64,000 nt of DNA from Lumbricus rubellus (taxonomy: Eukaryota; Annelida; Clitellata; Crassiclitellata; Lumbricidae): NCBI GenBank assembly GCA_945859605.1, contig OX243817.1:25615643-25679642 (forward strand), written 5' to 3'. The notes beneath the pieces are model-generated. The model worked only from the letters and a program-made list of their open reading frames with translations, searched no databases and was not told where the DNA came from. The translations under genes were made by a program, and so were the position numbers. Below, piece after piece: positions 56,515 through 64,000 of the stretch; position 1 is the first letter of the stretch, and every line of letters begins with the position of its first letter.

Positions 56515-58080
56515 TGCATTTGGCTCTTGACGTGCGCCGCCGTAGACTATTACACTGATAAATGTTTCGATCGTTTTCTGATCTTGCATTCAGGTGTCAT
56601 GAAATGAAGTTTCAAGCTCGCCTTCGATAAAAGTCATCTTGGCGCTTAAGTCGAAAGTTTTTTGACACCAAACACGACGTGCAGGTATTATCATCTGCAA
56701 GCATCATTCTGATGGCGATCGTGCCTTCAATTAACAAAGAGACCAGACAGAAATACTTTTTAGAAGCCAGCGACAATTTATTTGTCACTTCTGTCCCTGT
56801 GGCCATGTTATCTGGATCATGCAATGAAAACTGCGAAGGTGCGATAAAGAATGGATAGGACCACATGGCGGTTGAAAACTTGAAATGACCAGCCTATAGC
56901 TAACATCCTCTGATATTGGGCGGTGTAGCTTAGTAAAACCTGTGACTATCATGTTGATTTCTAAGACCTATATGTATACAGGCCTTAATTAAGTGCCTTC
57001 AGATAAACTGCCGGATATACCTATACATGGCCTTGCCCAAAAAGCGTATTACATTAATATTATTATTATGTGCTATAACTTACATGTATCAGCCCAGTAG
57101 TGGCGTCACCATAGGTCGCTGCAGGTTATTTGACCTGCCTATTTACTTTTGACCTGACTTGGGACCTACGAAAAATTCTTTGGCTTTTTAATTTTTAATT
57201 TACATTTAATTTTCTCGGTGAATAAATTCCATGACCATGACACGACCTGCTGAAATTGAACAGCTGAAAAATTGAACATTGTATAGGCCGTATAAGTCGA
57301 GGAAAATCTGTTGACAACGCTTTGACCTAAGTAACCTAGCCCTACAGGAATACGGTATGGTGAAATCTGTATTGTTATCAGCTAGTAGACTGTTGGAACA
57401 TCGTATTAGCGCTGACCAACGGACTTCACATACAGAGGTGCGTGCATGGCACTGCGTGTCTGACTTCACATAGGGCCGCCCTACATGTGTGCGTGTCTGA
57501 CTATATAAAAGTCCAATAGCGGATTACCGTATACGTTTAGGATAGAAATTGATATCTGCAGCAAAGGAGGATAAATAGGCGTGTCTGTAATTATTATTTT
57601 ATGCAGTCGATCAATATAAGCTTAAATTATGATCCATACGACATATCATTCGAACCCAAAGCAGTTCTGATTTATTTTTAGTTCGCGAACACGTGATCGG
57701 CGCAGAGCGGGCGCACCTGTTGGATGTATACCGAACGCATAATATGCGCAACATGTAACGGCACGTCTACTATAGGCCTGTAAGCAATAAATAAATAAGA
57801 CAGATGAGGCCTAGATTAATGCGCTCTATCCTTGAGGCATATTATACGCTGGTACAGCATTGAACTTGAATTATGTTGTTTTTCTGTTGCGAAAAATTTC
57901 AGCCCGAAACCTTTTTCTGTTGCGATGTTAATAACGGAGAGAGATAAATAATTATCGTTCTGCGTAAATGGAAAGAATTGAAAGAAAATAATAGGAAGAT
58001 TGCAGATGTCTGTTACAGTAGAGAAACGTTTGGTTTTCGACGTCAGATCCAGGAAATTGCCGGTCATTGTAGGCCCTATA
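56515..58080. other. No gene recognised
   Basis: ATAGGTCGCTGCAGGTTATT and TGACCTGCCTAT near 57112-57146 form an imperfect palindrome. Reverse-strand frames at 57206-57469 and 57816-58148 have no domain. Confidence 0.4.
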
Positions 58081-58088
58081 TATATAAT

Positions 58089-58290
58089 CAAGGCATGTTC
58101 AATATGTTCGGCCGAACATGGACCCCACACTTTAGGGGGCCCCCACACAAGAGAAAAGAAATTTTTTGGGGGAAATTGGTATATTTTTACGAAATTTCGA
58201 CTAAACGACTAAAAAAATCATCAGATTTTTCGATCGAAGATCCCACAAAATTTTCCGAACAGGGCCCCCACATTTCTTAATCCGGCCCTG
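58089..58290. mobile_element. Short MITE, 202 bp, family D copy 2, inverted, one end shortened
   Basis: Inverted relative to 41427-41642. The right end CTTAATCCGGCCCTG is intact. The left end reads CAAGGCATGTTC, which lacks 11 bp of the expected terminus between CA and AGGCATGTTC. Even so, the exact 8-bp duplication TATATAAT lies on both sides (58081-58088 and 58291-58298). Confidence 0.9.
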
Positions 58291-58355
58291 TATATAATAT
58301 ATTGTATATATAGCCTATTATTGTAATATATACTATGCCTCAAAGTAGGCATTGG

Positions 58356-58609
58356 CAGGGACGGATCCAGGGGGGCAATCCGGCCATTCCCCATTTATTT
58401 AGAAATGCCCTTGTATCGTGGCACCGCCATTCGGTTTGAACAAAAAAGGCATCAGCTTTTCAGGATGGGAAATTGGTATGTTTTCTGACTTTTCGATCGG
58501 ATGACTAAAAAAGGTCGTCAGATTTTAACTGGCCAGGATCAGCAAAATTGTTCCGGACCCAAGGTAACAAATCCCCCCCCCCCTTGGAAATTTTCTGTAT
58601 CCGCCCCTG
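58356..58609. mobile_element. Short MITE, 254 bp
   Basis: CAGGGACGGATCCAGG at the left and CTGTATCCGCCCCTG at the right are inverted with few mismatches. The 7-bp direct repeat GCATTGG lies directly on both sides (58349-58355 and 58610-58616). A C11 tract lies inside the right end. The central part (TTTTCTGACTTTTCGATCGG, ATGACTAAAAAAGGTCGTCA) resembles the centre of family D, so the two may be related. Confidence 0.88.
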
Positions 58610-58639
58610 GCATTGGAACATTCGGGGAGCGTCGCATTA

Positions 58640-58705
58640 ACGCAGCAATTCATGCTTAGCATTGCTTAGCATTGCGTAGCATTGCTTAACATTGCTTAAA
58701 CCTTT
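58640..58705. repeat. 10-bp minisatellite
   Basis: About five units of GCTTAGCATT with variants (GCGTAGCATT, GCTTAACATT). Confidence 0.88.
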
Positions 58706-58915
58706 GCATTTTCTGTCTCTGTCTCTATGTCTGTATTTTTGCCTCTGTTTTGCACTATCTTCCCTCTCTCAATTTATTTGTGCCATCATCTTCCAGTGAT
58801 AGTACGGTCTGTCTGCCTGTATTTATGTATTTCTGTCTGTCTGCATATGTCTTTTTGTCTGCCTGCATTTCTGTCTGCGTGTGTCTGTCTGTCTGCCAGC
58901 ATTTCTTGTTTTGTT
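58706..58915. repeat. (TCTG)n-rich interrupted repeat
   Basis: TCTGTCTGCC/TTTCTG words. GTACGGTCTGTCTGCCTGTA at 58802 is nearly repeated at 59351 on the far side of the next feature. Confidence 0.8.
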
Positions 58916-58917
58916 TT

Positions 58918-59345
58918 ATTCATTTATTGACTTGCAAGTCACATCAATATTCACATAACAGTAACAGACATTAACAACAATAAAATTTCAACAAGAAAAT
59001 TGTTATGAACTTATTATCAGTGCAGGTCAATGAGTCAGCCGACAAAGGTCTAAAAGACCCGCTAAGACTCGGCTGGCTCATTTACAAACTTAATTCCTGC
59101 AAAGGTTAATGTGAAGGATCAAAAATTCCACCAAGACGAGGAGACACCAATCCACATACATCAGGTTAAGTTGAATATGAAGCGGTTCACAAAAAATAAC
59201 AGAATAACAGAGGGCCACACAACAAATGTAAATGCAAAGCCTGAGAACATCTTAAGGTCAAGCATGTATCTCATTCAAATGGGGAGGAGGAGGCAGTCCC
59301 ATAAACTTTTTAAGTCCCCATTATAATTTACACAAATATAAAATT
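58918..59345 (-). mobile_element. Probable retroposon 3' end in TCTG repeat
   Basis: On the minus strand the stretch ends TGACTTGCAAGTCAATAAAT followed by GAATAAAACAAAACA, that is, polyadenylation-like signals and an A-rich tail. Before the tail lies a possible hairpin: GAGCCAGCCGAGTCTTAGCG paired with GTCGGCTGACTC, around GGTCTTTTAGACC. The same TCTG-type sequence lies on both sides, as expected for an insertion into it. No coding frame remains. It could be the end of a LINE or of a processed transcript. Confidence 0.5.
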
Positions 59346-59744
59346 TCTGTCAGAGATGGTACGATCTGTCTGCCTGTATTTCTGTCTGTCTGCGTGTGTC
59401 TTTCTGTCTGCCTGTATTTCTGTATGCCTGTATTTTTGCTTGCGTGACTGTTTGTTGAAGTTCCTGGAATCATTTGATATTATGTCCTTACATCTGTAAA
59501 CCGTTCGCAGTTTCTGCCGTCATCGTATACTGTCTCTGCTTCTGTGTCTGTCCCTGTGTATGTCACTGTGTCTGCCTCTGTCTCTGTCTGTGTCCTACTC
59601 CGTCTCAGCAGATGTTTATGTCTCGATCTGTCTCGGTTTATTTTGATGCCGGCAATTTATGTTGCGCAATGTCCGTATGATCTTCAGTCTCATTCTCTTT
59701 GTATCGATCTGTTTATCCACTCTTCAAATCATTCTCACGCCATT
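59346..59744. repeat. (TCTG)n-rich interrupted repeat
   Basis: Continuation of the tract seen at 58706-58915, with GTCTCTGTCTGTG words up to about 59610. The rest is unrecognised. Confidence 0.7.
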
Positions 59745-60065
59745 CTACTCCCTCCTCCTCCTTCTTCTCCTCCTCCTTCTTCTTCTCCTCCTGCTCTCCC
59801 TCTTTCTCCTCCTCTTCTTCTTCCTCTTCCTCTCCCTCTTTCTCTTTCTCCTCTCCTTCCTCCTCCTTCTCCTTCTCCTCCTTCTCCTCTTCCTCCTCCG
59901 CCTCCTCTTTCTCCACCTCCTCTTTCTCCTCTTCATTTTCCCCTTCTCCTTCTCTCCCTCTTCCTCCTTCTTCGCCTCCTCCTTCTCCTTCTTCTCCTTC
60001 TTCTCCTTCTCTTCCTCTTCCTCCTCCTCCTCCTCCTCCTCCTCCTCTTCCAACTCCTCCTCCAT
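59745..60065. repeat. (CCT)n pyrimidine tract
   Basis: About 320 bp almost wholly C/T. All long frames on both strands across it are artefacts. Confidence 0.95.
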
Positions 60066-61467
60066 TACTCAGCTACTTGATGTTGTCAATCTAATGAGCT
60101 GTGAACGGATGTCCTCCTCCAACCTTCTCAGACTCTGCCAAAACAAAATTCATCATCTTTGACGTCCGAGATCAGATCAAAAAAATCAACCACGACCTTT
60201 GCACACACAGCTTTCCACCGATTCTTCATATCTCGCTTTCACATCTGACTTCAGTGACTTGCCGGTGGCTGTATACGTTTGATCATCTTCATTTTCCCTT
60301 CTTCAATCTCATATCCATCTTCTCGTGGCATAACTGAACGAAACTTGACTTTAACAACGCCTCCATTTGCTGCTACGCTCGTCATCCATTCCAAGCTTGA
60401 TTACCGTAATATTCTATTCCTCAACTTCGACTCCACCCAAATTAAGAGTGTGAATACTGTATATATGTATATTGTGTAATAATTATATATTATATATGTG
60501 CAACTCATATCAAACTTGTTACATGGTGCTATCACCATGCAGACATCCAACCATCTCCGCATCACTCCCATTCTACCCACTACAATCCAGTTCATGAAAA
60601 TCCCTGAGCGCATCCACTTCAAAGCCCTTCTCGGTAATCTACAACTATAGGGGTCTACTTTAATTATATAATACCCTCTTGCAAAACTGTACCTTCGCGA
60701 AATTTTTACCACTCATCCAATCAACTTTACCCAAAATTTCTGATGACCTTTTTCTATGCTTAGTCATCAGATCATTTTAAGAGGAATCCATACATTTCAT
60801 TTCTTATGTAACGCGGTCTTCTGCTGTTTTCTGACTTTTTGTATCTTTACTCCTTGTGAGGCAAGTGTACGCTGTATACTCGCGTATCTATAGACCTATA
60901 CCCTCGTTTACAGACCTGCTATAGTATACATCCCATGCTCTGAAGTCACTAATCACCACAATTCCTCCCTATGTGTGACACTGCACTTTGAGTTTGGAAA
61001 ACCTTCCTGAATTCTTCTGATTCTCGGTTTGCCCACCAATAGACCCCATGGCATACCACCACCGCTCGCTCACTGGTGTCCTCTTTTGTCATTCTACGTA
61101 AAGGTTCTCAATTTGATATACATGTATCTCTGAACATAATTAATATGGTGAAAATGGGGATAATTAAGATGCTGCTTTGCCTCGTTTCTATTTTTAATAG
61201 TACAGAGTAGTTGCTGTCAATTAATGTCGGCAGTATTCTGGTTCATAGAATTTCACCAATGTAGCACATGACCTTGAGGTGACCAGTGACCTTGAAGTGC
61301 TGATAATGGATGTACGCTAACATTATATTAACCCATGCATATTAGGCAAGGAGTAGTGTGAAGAAAACAAGCTGTTCACTTTTACATGCAGTGTTAAACT
61401 GATGACGTCTAAAACGCAGTTCTGTCAAAACATTTTATTCCGTATATAGGCTCCAATTAGTAGTGAC
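60066..61467. other. No gene recognised
   Basis: Short frames only. The stretch 60165-60640 has dense CATCTTC/CATCC words without a domain. No RNA gene was found. Confidence 0.4.
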
Positions 61468-61907
61468 ATACATACATACATACATACATACATACATACA
61501 TACATACATACATACATACATACATACATACATACATACATACATACATACATACATACATACATACATACATACATACATACATACTACATACATACAT
61601 ACATACATACATACATACATACATACATACATACATACATACATACATACATACATACATACATACATACATACATACATACATACATACATACATACAT
61701 ACATACATACATACATACATACATACATACATACATACATACATACATACATACATACATACATACATACATACATACATACATACATACATACATACAT
61801 ACATACATACATACATACATACATACATACATACATACATACATACATACATACATACATACATACATACATACATACATACATACATACATACATACAT
61901 ACATACA

Positions 61908-61936
<29 letters not shown>
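61468..61936. repeat. (ACAT)n microsatellite, ~470 bp
   Basis: Pure tetranucleotide except for one register slip, CATACTACATAC, near 61586. Tyr-Ile-His-Thr and Met-Tyr-Val-Cys frames are artefacts. Confidence 0.99.
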
Positions 61937-61938
<2 letters not shown>

Positions 61939-63445
61939 TTACGATAGTTTGTACGCGAATCGCTTTAATTTAATTCCCATCTAGTTCATACGACGCCGTT
62001 CCTTCCTATCCCTGATTCTGCAGATAATAGGCTACTTGAAGCCTCAGTCATTGCTTTAACACAACGCTCTACTCAATATACCTACTCACTGACTCACTTA
62101 AATTTCCAGCTCGCGAAATGTGAATCAGTGGGGTTGTGCACACAATTTTTTTAACAGGAATAGTGTCACCACATTTGTTAATCCAACCCTGTGTGGTCCC
62201 CTCAAAATTGCGAGTCCGGGTGCCGCAGCACCTCTTAGCACCCCATCTTATTGTGGGCGTGAGTACAAGCTACAACTACCGACACCCCAATGAGCCCATA
62301 ATAGGCCTAAACACTCTCTGAAGAATGTATTCAAATCACCGTAACATTTATGGCAATAACAATTAAATAATCACTCTGATCAACCCCGAAGCGTTCTTAA
62401 TTAAGCAATCCTAGTGCTCTGTGATTTGGACATTTGGAGCTTATTGCGATTATCTGCCTCTGTCTCTATCATATAACCTCTGTCTCTGTCGTACTGTTTG
62501 TAACTCCACGTCTCTGTCTCTTTGTCTCTCTTTCTGTTTTAAATGATTGTAGAAGAAGAAGTTGATTAGGGCCTACATGTAAGCTTATTATCTCGAAATC
62601 AAACATAAGTTTTTAACAAATTTAATCCATCTTCTCGTTGTGTTAGTTTACATTCGAAACCCGCCTTCCCTCACCTCGATCCCTCTTCGTATCTCAGGGC
62701 TATTGTCCCTCTACCCAAACTCTGCCCAAACTCTACCCAAACTCTACCCAAACTCTATCCAAACTCTACCCAAACGCAGAGTTTCAGAATACATCAGTAA
62801 GTAAACTACATCCCCCGACGATGAGATCCTAACAACAATAATTAAACTTATTTTTATGAGCAGCCGTGCACACTGTGCATGGACGGACAGCCGTCCATTA
62901 AGTATAGCCTACTTCTGGGTCTCCACAGAAGCTGTATTTCATACAAAACATACACATTAGAATGATTAGCAGACGACTTATAATAATAACAATAATATAC
63001 ACATCAGACTCGATAAAATATCTATGAAATAATTATATCTATCAGTTGTTTTTGCGTCAGCGCTGCTGTCCGCCGTGTCCAGTGTCGCCATTCTGCCATC
63101 GCTGGTGCTGCCATGTCTCACGCGCCTCAGCGCCGATGACCGCCCGACCTAGCGTCGTCGTGCAGCAGAGAACCAGCGTGCGATCATTGCAATGGCGCCT
63201 GTGCGGTCATATGATGAGAAGGCTGTGGATGCCGTCGGTCGGTAGGTGGCTGCTGCAGTCAATGCGAGGCCATGGCTCGTGCGATCGTGCGATCGTGCGG
63301 TGGGCTCTGCTGGTATACGGCGGCGGATGCACGGGAGGCTTCGCGCTGTCCATGGTGACAGGTATGAAGATACGAAGGACGCATGCTGTATGTATGCAAG
63401 AGCTCATTATGCGAACGGTTGTAATGGAACAAGGATGGACTGAGG
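61937..63445. other. No gene recognised, 11-bp minisatellite at 62717-62776
   Basis: About five units of ACTCTACCCAA at 62717-62776. GC-richer around 63050-63360, with a frame from 63046 that runs into the CAGA repeat and has no recognisable domain. Confidence 0.45.
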
Positions 63446-63451
63446 GAGACG

Positions 63452-63485
<34 letters not shown>

Positions 63486-63600
63486 CACAGACAGACAGAC
63501 ACGCACACACAGATGAACAGACAAACAGACAGACAAACAAACATACAGACAGACAAACAGCCAGACACACACAGACAGACACACAGACAGACAGACGGAA
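63446..63600. repeat. (CAGA)n microsatellite
   Basis: CAGACAGACAGA with CACACAGA/AACAGACA interruptions. Confidence 0.95.
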
Positions 63601-63639
63601 GGAGAGTCCAGTTGACGGAATGATTGAAGGACTAAGGCG

Positions 63640-63765
63640 CTGAAGGACGGATAAACGGATGAACGGATGGATGAACGGATGGATGAACGGATGGATGAAC
63701 GGATGGACGGATGGATGGACGAATGGATGAACGGATGGACGGATGGATGGACGAATGGAATGACG
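63640..63765. repeat. (GGAT)n-type minisatellite
   Basis: GGATGAACGGATGGATGAAC units, 12-16 bp, repeated to about 63765. Confidence 0.92.
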
Positions 63766-64000
63766 GAAGAGACTGGCTACATTATAATCTGAAATATCAT
63801 CGGTAAACATCGGGTGGCATCATTTGTTCTCATCTGCCCATCCTCCTCCTCCTCCTCCTCATCCTCCTCCGTCTCTTTACTGCAGGAGGAAGAGAAGGGA
63901 AGGAGTGGTGAACGGGAGAAGAAATAGAAGAAGAAGAAGATAATGAGATCGGCAGAAGTAGAAGTAATGTGGGTAAAGGAGACTGAGAAGAAAAAATGTT
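63766..64000. other. No gene recognised, triplet tracts
   Basis: (CTC)n at 63840-63872 and GAAGAA-rich sequence at 63920-63945. The window ends without a gene. Confidence 0.5.

Noticed and set aside
61435..61984. Several frames of 110-170 codons reading Met-Tyr-Val-Cys or Tyr-Ile-His-Thr
   Set aside because: Pure translation of the ACAT repeat.

Overview
The window is animal nuclear DNA: spliced and unspliced protein genes, a nuclear tRNA, SINEs, LTR and DNA transposons, and very many microsatellites. It is gene-poor. The only full-length cellular protein gene is an intronless innexin (54594-55832). Its CWCPA extracellular-loop motif and YYQWVP signature point to a protostome, most likely a marine lophotrochozoan such as a mollusc, annelid, brachiopod or nemertean. 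A non-vertebrate chordate cannot be excluded. The species was not identified. The short words AGGCCTA and ACATGTA recur throughout.

The other cellular genes are a split gene on the minus strand matching LRRC61 (exons at 35834-35929, 35383 down into a 200-base N gap, and 34084-34235) and a tRNA-Leu with anticodon TAA (37687-37769, minus). These genes are not an operon and show no functional link to each other.

Most of the rest is transposon-derived. Region by region: 1-7.9 kb holds a tandem duplication, SINE copies and a hAT MITE with an exact 8-bp target duplication. 7.9-13.0 kb is a complete, very young LTR retrotransposon (two 509-bp LTRs with two differences, 5-bp target duplication). Its surviving domains run gag, protease, integrase C-terminus, RT, RNase H, which is the Gmr1-like order; it is a deletion derivative with a stop codon in gag. 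13-16 kb holds minisatellites and a dispersed repeat. 16-18 kb and 19.9-22.2 kb are two large hAT-type elements, each with another element nested inside. 22-30 kb holds several SINE families, including copies with a MIR/CORE-like central motif, and another MITE. 29.8-30.7 kb is a 14-unit array of a 70-bp repeat. 31-37 kb holds SINEs, the LRRC61-like gene and a near-perfect 437-bp palindromic MITE. 37-44 kb holds the tRNA, long CAGA arrays and two MITEs. 44.4-45.3 kb is a piggyBac-like element with repeated G-tract/C-tract hairpins, and 46.1-47.3 kb a Tc1/mariner element with long inverted repeats and a dead transposase. 47.7-54 kb holds minisatellites and SINEs. The innexin follows, then 56-59 kb holds three more short DNA elements and a probable retroposon 3' end. 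59.7-64 kb is mostly microsatellites, including about 470 bp of ACAT.

The most notable content is the density of small DNA transposons whose exact borders and target duplications can be read directly, the nested insertions, and the Gmr1-type retroelement. I see no novel gene cluster.
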